Below the pieces are notes generated by a model. It made no database searches and was not told the DNA's origin. It saw nothing but the letters and a program-made list of their open reading frames with translations. Of a DNA stretch of 64,000 bases, positions 8,155 to 18,103 are shown piece by piece (within the stretch, counting starts at the first letter, position 1; every line of letters begins with the position of its first letter). The position numbers were made by a program, and so were the translations under genes. Source of the stretch: Methylobacterium phyllostachyos (lineage in GTDB: Bacteria; Pseudomonadota; Alphaproteobacteria; Rhizobiales; Beijerinckiaceae); contig NZ_FNHS01000009.1 of assembly GCF_900103445.1 (NCBI RefSeq), positions 223,397 through 287,396 on the forward strand, read 5' to 3'.

Positions 8155-11100
8155 ATGACCGACGCGAAGCCCGAGACCAAACCCGTCGGACCCGGCGATC
8201 AGGTGATCCTGGTCGACGGCTCGTCGTTCATCTTCCGGGCCTATTTCCAGTCGATCAATCAGGACCAGAAGTACAATTCGCGCCCCTCGGACGGGTTGCC
8301 CACCGGTGCCGTGCGGCTGTTCTGCACCAAGATCGCGCAGTTCCTGCAGGACGGTGCCGCCGGCACGATGCCGACCCATCTCGGCATCGTCTTCGACAAG
8401 TCCGAGGGCTCGTTCCGGAAGGAGATGTTCCCGGACTACAAGGGCCACCGCCCGGACGCGCCGGATGATCTCAAGCGCCAGATGCCGCTGATGCGCGACG
8501 CGGTCCGCGCCTTCGGCCTGCACGCCGTCGAGCTGCAGCGCTACGAGGCCGACGACCTGATCGCCACCTATACCCGCCAGGCCGAAGCCCGGGGCGCGGG
8601 CGTCATCATCGTGTCCTCCGACAAGGACCTGATGCAGCTCGTCGGGCCGCAGGTGCGGTTCTACGATTTCGAGTCGGGCTCCAAGGGCAAGCCTGGCTAT
8701 CGCCCCGAGCGCAACCTCGACGTCGAGGCGATCATCGCCAAGTGGGAGGGCCTTCAGCCCAACCAGATCGGCGATGCGCTGGCGCTGATCGGCGATACCT
8801 CCGACAACGTGCCCGGCGTTCCCGGCATCGGCCTGAAGACGGCTGCGGCCCTGATCAAGGAGTTCGGCAGCCTCGACGCGCTGCTCGAGCGGGCCAGCGA
8901 GATCAAGCAGCCCAAGCGCCGGGAGACCCTGCTCGCCAGCATCGATCAGGCGCGGCTCTCGCGACAGCTCGTGGCGCTGATGGAGGATGTGCCGGTCCCG
9001 GTGCCGCTGGACGAACTCGGCGTGCCCAAGCCCGACCCGGAAAAGCTCGTCGGCTTCCTGAAGGCGATGGAGTTCAACACGCTGACCCGCCGCATCGCCC
9101 AGATGCTGCACGTCGACCCCGAGGCGGTGAAGCCCGATCCGCGGCTCCTGCCGGGCGCCCGGCCGCACGGCTACAGCAACGGCGCGGGCGGCAGCGACGC
9201 GGTGCCGTTCTTCGGCGATTCCGTCCCGCCCGACCCCGAGACCGCGGCGGCCGGCACCGAGCGCCCGCCGGGCGCCGCCCCGCCGGAGGGCGGCGAGATC
9301 GACCCCTTCGCCGATCTCGACCTGCCCGACGCCCCCGCCAAGCCCCGGGCGCCCGTCGAGGCGACGCCGGGCAACGTGGTGGCGGCGCGCGCTGCCGAGG
9401 CGGTGGCGCCGTTCGACACCGCCGCCTACGAGACCGTCGCCAGCCTGGACCAGCTCGACGCCTGGATCGCCGAGGCCGAAGAAGCCGGGGTGATCGCGGT
9501 CGATACCGAGACCGACGCCCTCGACGCCCACAAGGCCGGCCTCGTGGGCGTCTCGTTGGCGGTGGCTACCGGCCGGGCCTGCTACATCCCGCTTGCCCAC
9601 ATCCAGGCTGCCAAGGTGCAGGCCGATGCCACCGACCTGTTCGGTGAGGGCGCCGCGGCCTCCGACGTGGCCGAACCGGTGCCTGGCCAGATCCCCCTGA
9701 AGGAGGCCATCGCTCGGCTGAAGCCGCTCCTGGAGAACCCGGGCGTCCTGAAGGTCGGCCAAAACCTGAAATACGATTGGGTCGTGCTGGCCCGATACGG
9801 GATCGAGATCGCGCCCTTCGACGACACGATGCTGATTTCCTACGTGCTCGATGCCGGCAAGGGCGGCCACGGCATGGACGAACTCGCCCGCCGCCATCTC
9901 GGCCACCAGCCGATCACCTTCTCGGACGTGGCCGGCACCGGCCGCAACAAGGTGACGTTCGACCGCGTCGCCATCGACAAGGCCACTGCCTACGCGGCCG
10001 AGGACGCGGACGTGACCTTACGCCTGTGGCGGATGATGAAGCCGCGCCTCGTGGCCGAGCACCGGGTCGCGGTCTACGAGACTCTGGAGCGGCCCCTGCT
10101 GCCGGTGATCGCCCGGATGGAGCAGCGCGGCATCCGGGTCGACCGGGAGATGCTGAGCCGGCTCTCGGGCGATTTCTCGCAAATCCTCGTCCGCCTGGAG
10201 GAGGAGATCCAAGAGGATGCCGGCGAGAAGTTTTCGGTCGGCTCGCCGAAGCAGATCGGCGACATCCTGTTCGGGAAGATGGGCCTGCCGGGCGCCAAGA
10301 AGACGCCCTCGGGCCAGTGGGCGACGCCCGCCACGCTCCTCGAAGAACTGGCCCAGGCGGGGCACGAACTCCCCAAGAAGATCCTGGAATATCGTCAGCT
10401 CTCGAAGCTAAAATCCACCTACACGGACTCGCTCCAGACCCATGCGGATCGCGAGACGGCGCGGGTCCACACCTCGTTCTCGCTGGCGGCGACCACCACC
10501 GGGCGGCTGTCCTCGTCCGAGCCGAACCTGCAAAACATCCCGATCCGCACCGAGGAGGGCCGGCGCATCCGCCGCGCCTTCGTGGCGGCCCCCGGCAACC
10601 GGCTGATCTCGGCCGATTACTCGCAGATCGAGCTGCGGCTGCTGGCCCACATGGCCGACATCCCGGAGTTGCGAAAAGCGTTCGCGGACGGGATCGACAT
10701 CCACGCGGCGACCGCTTCGGCGATGTTCGGCGTGCCGCTCAAGGAGATGACGCCTGACCTGCGGCGGCGGGCCAAGACCATCAATTTCGGCATCATCTAC
10801 GGCATCTCGGCCTTCGGGCTGGCCGACCGGCTCGGCATCGGCCGCGAGGAGGCCTCGGCGTTCATCAAGCAGTATTTCGAGCAGTTCCCGGGCATCCGCG
10901 ACTACATCGACACCACCAAGCGGAGCTGCCGCGACAAGGGCTACGTCACCACCCTGTTCGGCCGGGTCTGCCACTATCCGCAGATCCGCTCCAACAACCC
11001 GTCCGAGCGGGCCAGCGTCGAGCGTCAGGCGATCAACGCGCCGATCCAGGGCTCGGCCGCCGACATCATCCGCCGGGCCATGACTCGGATGGAGGCGGCG

Positions 11101-11301
11101 CTCGCCGCTAAGAAGCTCAAGGCGCAGATGCTGCTGCAGGTGCACGACGAGCTGGTGTTCGAGGTCTCCGAGGACGAGGTGGAGGCCGCGATCCCGGTGA
11201 TCGCCGCGGTGATGGAGCAGGCGCCGGCGCCGGCTTTGACGCTGAAGGTGCCGCTGGTGGTGGAGGCCAAGGCGGCGGGGAATTGGCAGGAGGCGCATTG
11301 A
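8155..11301 (+). CDS. polA: DNA polymerase I
   Basis: The 1048-residue enzyme acts in Okazaki-fragment processing and repair synthesis. An N-terminal 5'-3' exonuclease domain starts at VDGSSFIFRAYF. A Pro/Gly-rich linker of about 100 residues follows, near 325-425. The proofreading domain keeps its acidic residues (VDTETDALD, NLKYDW, YAAEDADVT). The polymerase domain has motif A (DYSQIELRLLAH), motif B (RRAKTINFGIIYG) and motif C (QVHDELVFEV). The O-helix carries Phe as in E. coli. At 1048 residues it is about 120 longer than E. coli Pol I, mostly because of the linker. It starts 22 bp after the HepT-like gene. A small UUCG-loop hairpin (11309-11324) follows the stop. Confidence 0.98.
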   Translation: MTDAKPETKPVGPGDQVILVDGSSFIFRAYFQSINQDQKYNSRPSDGLPTGAVRLFCTKIAQFLQDGAAGTMPTHLGIVFDKSEGSFRKEMFPDYKGHRPDAPDDLKRQMPLMRDAVRAFGLHAVELQRYEADDLIATYTRQAEARGAGVIIVSSDKDLMQLVGPQVRFYDFESGSKGKPGYRPERNLDVEAIIAKWEGLQPNQIGDALALIGDTSDNVPGVPGIGLKTAAALIKEFGSLDALLERASEIKQPKRRETLLASIDQARLSRQLVALMEDVPVPVPLDELGVPKPDPEKLVGFLKAMEFNTLTRRIAQMLHVDPEAVKPDPRLLPGARPHGYSNGAGGSDAVPFFGDSVPPDPETAAAGTERPPGAAPPEGGEIDPFADLDLPDAPAKPRAPVEATPGNVVAARAAEAVAPFDTAAYETVASLDQLDAWIAEAEEAGVIAVDTETDALDAHKAGLVGVSLAVATGRACYIPLAHIQAAKVQADATDLFGEGAAASDVAEPVPGQIPLKEAIARLKPLLENPGVLKVGQNLKYDWVVLARYGIEIAPFDDTMLISYVLDAGKGGHGMDELARRHLGHQPITFSDVAGTGRNKVTFDRVAIDKATAYAAEDADVTLRLWRMMKPRLVAEHRVAVYETLERPLLPVIARMEQRGIRVDREMLSRLSGDFSQILVRLEEEIQEDAGEKFSVGSPKQIGDILFGKMGLPGAKKTPSGQWATPATLLEELAQAGHELPKKILEYRQLSKLKSTYTDSLQTHADRETARVHTSFSLAATTTGRLSSSEPNLQNIPIRTEEGRRIRRAFVAAPGNRLISADYSQIELRLLAHMADIPELRKAFADGIDIHAATASAMFGVPLKEMTPDLRRRAKTINFGIIYGISAFGLADRLGIGREEASAFIKQYFEQFPGIRDYIDTTKRSCRDKGYVTTLFGRVCHYPQIRSNNPSERASVERQAINAPIQGSAADIIRRAMTRMEAALAAKKLKAQMLLQVHDELVFEVSEDEVEAAIPVIAAVMEQAPAPALTLKVPLVVEAKAAGNWQEAH

Positions 11302-11345
11302 GGCTATGTGATCGTTCGCGATCAGGGATTTGCGAGCACAATTAA

Positions 11346-12293
11346 ATGCGCAAAACAATAGATGTCCTCAATAAAGATTTGGCAGACTATATAGATTGTC
11401 TTGCTGAATTATGCGATCAGGGACATCGTCGTTTTAGGGTGTTGCCATTCTTTAATTTTGATACAAGAGTCGAGATACTAGATATCGACATTGTGGATCA
11501 ATGGGAGGAGCAGGTAAAGCAGTTGCATTTGAGAAATCGGGATAACCTGCTAACAGATCTGAAGACAGAATATGGAACAATTGATTTTGACCAAAAAGTG
11601 CAGAATTTTAAAGATATTGGTGCGGCGCCTATTTCCATAATTGCACAATATAATTTATTTGAAAGACAAATAAGGTCATCTTTCGTTTCCTGTAATTACT
11701 ATCCCGCACTGACGGGCGCATGTGCTCTCGGAGAACGTATACTCAACCATTTGATTTTTGATTTGAAGGAATATTTCAAAAAATCGCCTCATTATAAGAA
11801 GATATATAGAAAAAAATCTTTTGATAACTGGGATTTTATGCTTTCCGTATTAACAGATTGGAATGTTTTATTGGCAGATGTGGTACATAATTTTAATGAG
11901 TTGAAATTAATTCGAAATCGCTCGATACATTTTAGCTTGGCGACCTATGCTACGTTAAGAGATGATGCGCTAAGCGCTGTTCGTTTGATTTCCATGATTA
12001 CTGGAAGTCAGTTCGGCGGCTTCGGAACCCAGCCATGGTTCATAGAGGGAACGAAAGGGGCGCCTTTCATAAAAAAAGAATATGAGAAAGTTCCGTTCGT
12101 TAGATTTTATTATTTGTCACAATCCTTCTTCGTTGGATTTCGACATAGTCTTGAGTTCAATGAGTACTTCAGGCCGTCGCAGATAGATTTTAATGACTAT
12201 GGTGACGGGCAAATAACCGACCAAGAATTCTGTAAACGCTTCAACGAGATCGATCAAAGCGAAGTCGCTCGACGTCCTCAGAGAAGTCAGTAA
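11346..12293 (+). CDS. unknown protein with HEPN-type RNRSIH motif, AT-rich foreign gene
   Basis: I do not recognise a named family for this 315-residue protein. Base composition and codon choice differ sharply from the surroundings: it is rich in A/T third positions, with many AAA, TTT, ATA and AAT codons. Within a helical C-terminal half (NNLI-like region ACALGERILNHLIFDLKEYF, then VHNFNELKLIRNRSIHFSL) lies R190-N-R-S-I-H195. This fits the R-x4-6-H catalytic motif of HEPN ribonucleases. No membrane segment or signal peptide is seen, and no clear Shine-Dalgarno precedes the ATG. Many HEPN proteins act in toxin-antitoxin or phage-defence roles, but that function here is inference. It lies alone between polA and a broken GrpB gene. 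Confidence 0.7.
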   Translation: MRKTIDVLNKDLADYIDCLAELCDQGHRRFRVLPFFNFDTRVEILDIDIVDQWEEQVKQLHLRNRDNLLTDLKTEYGTIDFDQKVQNFKDIGAAPISIIAQYNLFERQIRSSFVSCNYYPALTGACALGERILNHLIFDLKEYFKKSPHYKKIYRKKSFDNWDFMLSVLTDWNVLLADVVHNFNELKLIRNRSIHFSLATYATLRDDALSAVRLISMITGSQFGGFGTQPWFIEGTKGAPFIKKEYEKVPFVRFYYLSQSFFVGFRHSLEFNEYFRPSQIDFNDYGDGQITDQEFCKRFNEIDQSEVARRPQRSQ

Positions 12294-12398
12294 GAATTTT
12301 CGGACGATGTGTAATTCATTTGCCTCTTTCGTTGGGCCGCGGATCCTGATCGAGGAATGATTTTCGTTAATGAATTAATTGAGCAGTGCGGTGCATCA

Positions 12399-12900
12399 TC
12401 AAGATGGAAAACGTATGTTTAGAACTTCGGAAATGAACGCATCTTTGGCCGCCCGGTAAAGCGCCATTGGCTGGTTCTGATAAGCTCGCTTGAGAGCGTT
12501 GTAGCGCTCCACAAGCGCCGGTTCGGACCGCAAAGCGTCAGCGAAGGGGTGGAACAGATCAAGGGCGCCGCCTTTGACGGTCAGTTGAACGCCGAGATGC
12601 GGCATCCGGCTCGCATCTGCGAAGGCTGAAAACTCTTCGGTTCGAATCGACCCGTCGTTACGGGCGAAAAGCCGTGCGAGCCGTTCATCGGCGGCCGCAA
12701 AGTCGGCGCGTTCGACGCGCACCGCTACGTCGAGATCACCCTTGGTCAGGCAACCCGGTATGGCGGTCGCCCCGACATGCCGGGTCTCCGCCGAGGCGGG
12801 CAACTGCGCGCAACTGATCGCTCACCGTCTGGAACAGGCGTTCTGCCGCCGCGCGAGCCGCTTCGCTATCGGCAAGGCGAAACAGTCCTTCGTCAGTCAT
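12399..12900 (-). pseudogene. GrpB-family nucleotidyltransferase-like gene broken by a 10-bp duplication
   Basis: The start region (ATG at 12900; MTDEGLFRLADSEAARAAAE...) and the conserved body (ETRHVGATAIPGCLTKGDLDV, LDLFHP, NALKRAYQ) are in different frames. The switch occurs at an imperfect tandem repeat of ten bases (12797-12806 and 12807-12816, one mismatch). Removing one copy in silico restores a continuous reading frame through VSDQLPASAETRHVG. The body matches GrpB/UPF0157 proteins, whose exact function is poorly defined. A shorter product from a TTG at 12803 is possible but would lack the N-terminal helices. A sequencing error is the main alternative to a true mutation. Confidence 0.75.
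12797..12816. repeat. imperfect 10-bp tandem duplication causing a frameshift
   Basis: Two adjacent copies, cgggcaactg and cgcgcaactg, differ at one position. Ten is not a multiple of three, so the duplication shifts the frame of the minus-strand GrpB-family gene. This is the pattern left by polymerase slippage. Confidence 0.8.
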
Positions 12901-13033
12901 GCCGTCCGCTTACAGCCTCCCAGGATCGATCCTGTCCAAGCGTTCTTACGCCGTCGATCGCTATCGTCGTCTTGGAGATGCCGCCAAAGCCAGCCATACG
13001 GCATACGCCCATGACGTGTACCGTTCAGAATTC

Positions 13034-15121
13034 GTGACCGACCCCCTCGCCTTCCTTGCCGGCGGCGGCGAAGCCGCGCGCATGATCCGCGCGCGCGACT
13101 GGACCGGCCACCCCCTCGGCCCGCCGGAGACGTGGCCGGCCGACTTCCGCGCGGCACTCTCCCTCGTGCTCAACTCGCCGGAATCGATGATCCTGGCCTG
13201 GGGGCCCGATCTCCATTTCTTCTTCAACGACACCTACTTCCCGCTGCTCGGGCCGCGCCTGCCCTGGGCCATGGGGGCGCGGTTCGATGAAGTCTGGGCC
13301 GATGCCTGGGATCAGGCCAAGCCGATCATCGACGCCGCCCAGGCGGGCCGGCCGGAGCGCTTCGTCGACCTGCCCTGGCAGCTCGATACCGACCGGGGCG
13401 CCCGGGACACGTGGTGGACGTTTTCGTATTCCCGCGTCCTCGATGCCGCGGGCGAGGTCGCCGGGCTGTTCATCCTCACCAACGAGACCACCGGCCGGGT
13501 GCTGGCCGATTCCGCCCTGGTCGAGAGCCGCGCCCAGCTGGAGGCCGCGCTCACGGAACTCGGCAGCCTCAACGCCACCCTGGCCCATCAGGTCGCGGAG
13601 CGGACCGCCGACCGCAACGCCCTGTGGACCCTCTCCACCGACATGATGCTGCGCAGCCTGTTCGACGGGACGATCACCGCGGTGAACCCGGCCTGGACCG
13701 AGGTGCTGGGCTGGCAGGCGGACGAACTCGTCGGCACCAACCTGATGAACCTCATCCACCCGGACGATGTGGACCGCACGATCGAGGGGGGCGGGCGCCT
13801 CGCGGCCGGCGAGCGTCTGACGCGCTTCGACAACCGCTACCGCCACCGGGACGGCGGCCACCGCTGGATCAGCTGGGCGGCCCGGCCGGGGGATGGGGTG
13901 ATCAACGCGGTCGGGCGCGACTTCACCGCCGAGCGCGAGCGCGCCGACGCCCTCGCCGCCGCCGAGGAGGCCCTGCGGCAGTCGCAGAAGATGGAGGCGG
14001 TGGGCCAGCTCACCGGCGGCCTCGCGCACGACTTCAACAATCTGCTCGCCGGCATTTCCGGCTCCCTGGAGCTGATCCAGACCCGGCTGGCGCAGGGCCG
14101 GATGATGGATGTCGACCGTTACATCAACGCCGCCCAGGGCGCGGCCAAGCGTGCCGCCGCCCTGACGCACCGGCTGCTCGCCTTCTCGCGCCGCCAGACC
14201 CTCGACCCGAAGCCCACCGACGTGAACCGGCTGGTCGCCGGCCTGGAGGAGCTCATCCGCCGCACCGTGGGGCCGTCCATCGCGGTGGAGGTGAGCGGCG
14301 AACCCGGCCTCTGGCCCGCCCTGGTCGATCCGCCGCAGCTCGAGAACGCGCTGCTCAACCTGTGCATCAATGCCCGGGACGCGATGCCGGAGGGCGGGCG
14401 GATCGCCATCGCGACCGCCAACACGCGGCTCGACGTGGAATCCGCCCGGCGCCTCGACATGCCGCCGGGGCAGTACCTCGCGCTCTGCGTCACCGATACC
14501 GGCACCGGGATGCCGCCGGAGATCGTCGGGCGGGTGTTCGAGCCGTTCTTCACCACCAAGCCGCTCGGGCAGGGCACCGGCCTCGGCCTCTCGATGATCT
14601 ACGGCTTCGCCCAGCAATCGGGCGGGCAGGTGCGGATCGACTCCGCGGTCGGCCGGGGCACCACGGTCTGCCTCTACCTGCCCCGCCACGGCGGTGCGGT
14701 GCCGGAGGAGGATGCGCAGACCGTCCTCGGCGCGCCGCCCCGGGCCGCCCCCGGGGAAACCGTGCTGGTCGTCGACGACGAGCCGACAGTCCGCATGCTG
14801 GTGACGGAGGTTCTGGAGGATCTCGGTTACACCGCGATCGAGGCGGCCGACGGCGTTGCCGGGCTCAAGGTGCTGCAATCCGACGTGCGGATCGACCTGC
14901 TGGTGACCGATGTCGGGCTGCCCGGCGGGATGAACGGCCGCCAGATGGCCGAAGCCGGGCGGGAGAAGCGTCCCGGCCTCAAGGTGCTGTTCATCACCGG
15001 CTACGCGGAGGCGACGGTACTGGGCCACGGTCAGCTCGCCCCCGGCATGCAGGTGATCACCAAGCCGTTCGTGGTCGAGGTGCTGGGCGCCCGCATCCGC
15101 GAGATGATCGGGACGGCTTGA
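13034..15121 (+). CDS. hybrid sensor histidine kinase with PAS domains and receiver
   Basis: The product has about 695 residues. A PAS-like N-terminal region (MILAWGPDLHFFFNDTYFPL) is followed by a coiled coil and a second PAS domain (FDGTITAVNPAWTEVLGW). Next come an H-box with the phospho-acceptor histidine (GGLAHDFNNLL) and an HATPase_c domain (DTGTGMPPEIVGRVFEPFF, GTGLGLSMIYGF). The C-terminal receiver has the phospho-Asp in LLVTDVGLPG and the Lys in ITKPF. No membrane segment is seen, so it should sense in the cytoplasm. The GTG at 13034 is preferred. The frame extends to an ATG at 12899, but that would overlap the divergent GrpB gene and adds an unconserved leader. Confidence 0.9.
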   Translation: MTDPLAFLAGGGEAARMIRARDWTGHPLGPPETWPADFRAALSLVLNSPESMILAWGPDLHFFFNDTYFPLLGPRLPWAMGARFDEVWADAWDQAKPIIDAAQAGRPERFVDLPWQLDTDRGARDTWWTFSYSRVLDAAGEVAGLFILTNETTGRVLADSALVESRAQLEAALTELGSLNATLAHQVAERTADRNALWTLSTDMMLRSLFDGTITAVNPAWTEVLGWQADELVGTNLMNLIHPDDVDRTIEGGGRLAAGERLTRFDNRYRHRDGGHRWISWAARPGDGVINAVGRDFTAERERADALAAAEEALRQSQKMEAVGQLTGGLAHDFNNLLAGISGSLELIQTRLAQGRMMDVDRYINAAQGAAKRAAALTHRLLAFSRRQTLDPKPTDVNRLVAGLEELIRRTVGPSIAVEVSGEPGLWPALVDPPQLENALLNLCINARDAMPEGGRIAIATANTRLDVESARRLDMPPGQYLALCVTDTGTGMPPEIVGRVFEPFFTTKPLGQGTGLGLSMIYGFAQQSGGQVRIDSAVGRGTTVCLYLPRHGGAVPEEDAQTVLGAPPRAAPGETVLVVDDEPTVRMLVTEVLEDLGYTAIEAADGVAGLKVLQSDVRIDLLVTDVGLPGGMNGRQMAEAGREKRPGLKVLFITGYAEATVLGHGQLAPGMQVITKPFVVEVLGARIREMIGTA

Positions 15122-15176
15122 CCGCAGCGCCGGTTCGGGCCTCATCGGCGGAACACGCCAGGGAGGACGAGACGCC

Positions 15177-16148
15177 ATGAAGGCGCTGCTGTGCACGCGG
15201 CTCGACGGGCCGGACCATCTGGAGATCGCCGAGCGGCACGATCCCGTCCCCGGACCGGGCCAGGCCCTGGTGCGGATCCGGCTGGCGGCGCTCAACTTCT
15301 TCGACACGCTGATCGTGGCCGGTCGCTATCAGGTGAAGCCGCCGCTTCCGTTCTCGCCGGGGGGCGAGGGTGTCGGGGTGGTCGAGGCGCTGGGGGAGGG
15401 GGCTGCCGGCGTCGCCGTGGGCGACCGGGTGATCGTCCATGCCGGGCACGGCTGCTGCGCCGAGACGATCTCCGTCGATGCCAGGCGGCTCACGCCAGTG
15501 CCGGACGCGGTGCCGGACGAGCAGGCGGCCGGACTCACCATCACGTACGGCACCTCACTCCACGCCCTCGCCAACCGGGCGCGGCTTCAGCCCGGCGAAT
15601 GGCTCGCGGTGCTCGGCGCCTCCGGGGGCGTCGGGCTCGCCGCCGTGGAGCTCGGTCGGCTGATGGGCGCCCGGGTGATCGCCTGCGCGTCGTCCGAGGA
15701 GAAGCTCGCCGTCGCCCAGGCCCACGGGGCCGAGGCGGGGCTGGTCTACGATCCCGCGACCCTCAAGGACGAGCTGCGCCGGATCTCGGGCGGCGGGGTC
15801 GATGTCGTCTACGACGCGGTCGGCGACGCCTATGCGGAGCCGGCCTTGCGGGCGCTCGGCTGGCGCGGACGCTACCTCGTGATCGGCTTCGCCGCAGGGG
15901 ACATCCCGCGGCTGCCCCTCAACCTGATCCTCCTCAAGGAACTCGACGTGCAGGGCGTCCACTGGGGCGCTTTCCTCGACCGCGAGCCGGAGGCGCATCG
16001 GGCCGACCAGCGCCGGCTGCTCGACTGGGTCGCCGCGGGCAAGCTCACCGCGCAGGTGCACGGAACCTACCCCCTGGCCGAGTTTTCGGAGGCGTTCGGC
16101 CTGCTGACCCGCCGGGCGGCGGTCGGCAAGGTATTGCTGCGGCCCTGA
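15177..16148 (+). CDS. NADPH:quinone oxidoreductase-family protein (MDR superfamily)
   Basis: This 323-residue protein belongs to the zinc-free medium-chain dehydrogenase/reductase group. The N-terminal GroES-like half includes NFFDTLIVAGRYQVKPPLPF. The Rossmann nucleotide-binding motif LGASGGVGLAAVELG is intact. The end of the protein (EFSEAFGLLTRRAAVGKVLL) is typical of quinone reductases. No catalytic or structural zinc cysteine cluster is evident. The substrate cannot be assigned; quinones or enoyl-type compounds are usual. It begins 55 bp after the histidine kinase with an AGGGAGGACG-type ribosome site ahead of its ATG, so the two may be co-transcribed. Confidence 0.88.
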   Translation: MKALLCTRLDGPDHLEIAERHDPVPGPGQALVRIRLAALNFFDTLIVAGRYQVKPPLPFSPGGEGVGVVEALGEGAAGVAVGDRVIVHAGHGCCAETISVDARRLTPVPDAVPDEQAAGLTITYGTSLHALANRARLQPGEWLAVLGASGGVGLAAVELGRLMGARVIACASSEEKLAVAQAHGAEAGLVYDPATLKDELRRISGGGVDVVYDAVGDAYAEPALRALGWRGRYLVIGFAAGDIPRLPLNLILLKELDVQGVHWGAFLDREPEAHRADQRRLLDWVAAGKLTAQVHGTYPLAEFSEAFGLLTRRAAVGKVLLRP

Positions 16149-16311
16149 TCGAGCGGACGCAGCAGGCGACCGCGCAGCCTGAAATCCTGAGCGTCCGGCG
16201 AAATCGTCGTGACAGCTCTGCGCTGGTTGCATCGAGTAATGCGAGCGATTTTGTGCTCGTCGTCACCGTCTTGTGTCAAAAACCCAGCGTCAAAACGTTG
16301 GAGAAAGTGCG

Positions 16312-17994
16312 ATGAATTCGTTGCGGGGCGTCACTTTTAAATTGGCGGTGCCATCTTTGATTGGATTTCTCTTATTGATTGCTACGACGTATGAAAATTT
16401 GTCTCAGATCGCCTCTGTTGCGACATCTGCCTCGGAAATTCGTGACACGTGGATGCGGAAGGATGCCGAGCTGAGCGCACTTCAATTCACGGTTCTTCGC
16501 TATCACACGACGACGATACGCAAAGTTGTGGCCACTGAAGACCGTGAGAACCGGGATCTCGATCAAGAATTCGTCGAGATGGATGCCGCGATCCCCGAGG
16601 CGTTCCGGCGGTACCGGACCTTGATCGGCTCCCCCCGCGAGGCGACGCTCTGGAATACGTTTGAGACGCGGTGGCAGGGTTATCTCACGGCCCGCGGCGT
16701 GATCATCGCCGCCCTCAAGCGCGGCGATCGGGATGCGGCCCGCGACGCTATTGCCCCGGCCCGCCAGCCGCTGGTCGACACGTTCGGTGCCCTTGCCGAC
16801 CTCGCACGCGTCAACGCCGAGGGCACAAAGCTGTCCACGGAACGGGCCGAGGCGGCCTATCGGACCGCCTGGACCGTGTCGATCGGCCTGTTGCTGGCCG
16901 GCCTGCTGGTCACCGGGGCGGGTCTCTGGGTGGTCTGGCGTATGGTGGCACGGCCGATCCGGTCCCTGGCGGGCGTCATGGGCCGCCTCGCCGCGGACGA
17001 TCTGACCGCGACGGTCTCCGGCACCGGGCGGCGCGACGAGATCGGCGCCATGGCGGCCTCCGTCCAGATCTTCAAGGACGGGCTGATCCGGGCCCGCGCC
17101 CTCGAGGCCGAGGCCGTCCAGGCCCGTACCGGCGCCGAGGCGCAGCGCCGGGCGGGCATGCGCCAGATCGCCGACGCGTTCGAGAACGCGGTCGGGGGCA
17201 TCATCGGCACGGTTTCAGCGGCGGCCTCGGCGCTCCAGGGCACGGCCGCAATCATGAGCGAGACGGCGTCCGGAACGGCCGACCGCTCCAGGCGGGTGGC
17301 CAGCGCGGCCGAGACCGCCGCCGGCAACGTCAACACCGCGGCCTCGGCGGCCGAGGAACTCGGCTCCTCGGTCCAGGAGATCGGCCGTCAGGTGTCGAGT
17401 TCCGCGGCGCTGACCCAGTCGGCTGTCGAGGAAGCCGACGCCACCGCCCATCTGGTGCAGGATCTGAGCGGTGCGGCCTCGCAGATCGGCGATGTGGTGA
17501 CGATGATCACCACGATCGCCGAGCAGACGAACCTCCTGGCCCTCAACGCCACGATCGAGGCGGCCCGGGCCGGGGAGGCGGGCCGCGGCTTCGCCGTGGT
17601 GGCCGCCGAGGTGAAGGAGCTGGCCGGACAGACCGCGCGGGCGACCGAAGAGATCAGCGGCCATATCGCCCGGATCCAGGGATCGACCGGCGATGCCGTG
17701 TCGGCCATCGGCCGGATCGGCGGGCGCATCCAGGAGATCCGCTCCGTCACGACGCTGATCGCCGCGGCGGTGGAGCAGCAGGGCGCGGCTACGCAGGAGA
17801 TCGTCCGCAACGTCGCGCAGGCGGCGCAGGGGGCCGGCGAGGTCACCGGCACCATCACGGACGTCGCCGGGGCCGCGAAGGAGACCGGGGCGGCGGCGGA
17901 TCAGGTCCTCACCGCGGCCTCGGAGCTGACGCAGCATTCCGAGCAGCTCGGCCGCGAGGTGACACGCTTCCTCGCGACCGTGCGGGCCGCCTGA
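16312..17994 (+). CDS. methyl-accepting chemotaxis protein
   Basis: This is a classical transmembrane chemoreceptor of 560 residues. TM1 lies at residues about 10-30 ([18 protein letters not shown]). A four-helix-bundle type sensor follows in the periplasm. TM2 is [25 protein letters not shown] linker ([19 protein letters not shown]) leads to the signalling hairpin with the conserved tip [19 protein letters not shown]. Ala/Glu-rich heptads on both sides are candidate methylation helices. The ATG at 16312 is preferred because GGAG lies eight bases upstream; an upstream in-frame start at 16273 lacks this. The first 200 bp of the gene are lower in GC than the rest. The ligand is unknown. Confidence 0.95.
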   Translation: MNSLRGVTFKLAVPSLIGFLLLIATTYENLSQIASVATSASEIRDTWMRKDAELSALQFTVLRYHTTTIRKVVATEDRENRDLDQEFVEMDAAIPEAFRRYRTLIGSPREATLWNTFETRWQGYLTARGVIIAALKRGDRDAARDAIAPARQPLVDTFGALADLARVNAEGTKLSTERAEAAYRTAWTVSIGLLLAGLLVTGAGLWVVWRMVARPIRSLAGVMGRLAADDLTATVSGTGRRDEIGAMAASVQIFKDGLIRARALEAEAVQARTGAEAQRRAGMRQIADAFENAVGGIIGTVSAAASALQGTAAIMSETASGTADRSRRVASAAETAAGNVNTAASAAEELGSSVQEIGRQVSSSAALTQSAVEEADATAHLVQDLSGAASQIGDVVTMITTIAEQTNLLALNATIEAARAGEAGRGFAVVAAEVKELAGQTARATEEISGHIARIQGSTGDAVSAIGRIGGRIQEIRSVTTLIAAAVEQQGAATQEIVRNVAQAAQGAGEVTGTITDVAGAAKETGAAADQVLTAASELTQHSEQLGREVTRFLATVRAA

Positions 17995-17999
17995 GCGCT

Positions 18000-18030
18000 C
18001 TCCGCAGAAGCGAATGCCGGTTCTGCGGAG
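18000..18030. terminator. hairpin between convergent genes, likely bidirectional terminator
   Basis: A perfect 10-bp inverted repeat (ctccgcagaa / ttctgcggag) with an 11-base loop sits between the chemoreceptor stop and the end of the adenosine kinase gene on the other strand. There is no long T run, so termination is inferred from position and stem strength. Confidence 0.6.
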
Positions 18031-18103
18031 CGCACGTCACAACAGACGCTTGGAGCCGGGCTCGATTGCAACGCGATCGCACTCGGCTCGCAGCAAGGCG
18101 GGT

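Noticed and set aside
7858..9906. 682-codon open frame antisense to polA
   Set aside because: It lies wholly over conserved exonuclease and polymerase motifs; composition is that of a shadow.
11309..11324. UUCG hairpin after polA as a terminator
   Set aside because: The stem is only six base pairs with no T run, so it is mentioned under polA but not called.
12899..13033. Upstream extension of the hybrid histidine kinase to the ATG at 12899
   Set aside because: It would overlap the start of the divergent GrpB-family gene and adds unconserved residues before the protein-like sequence.
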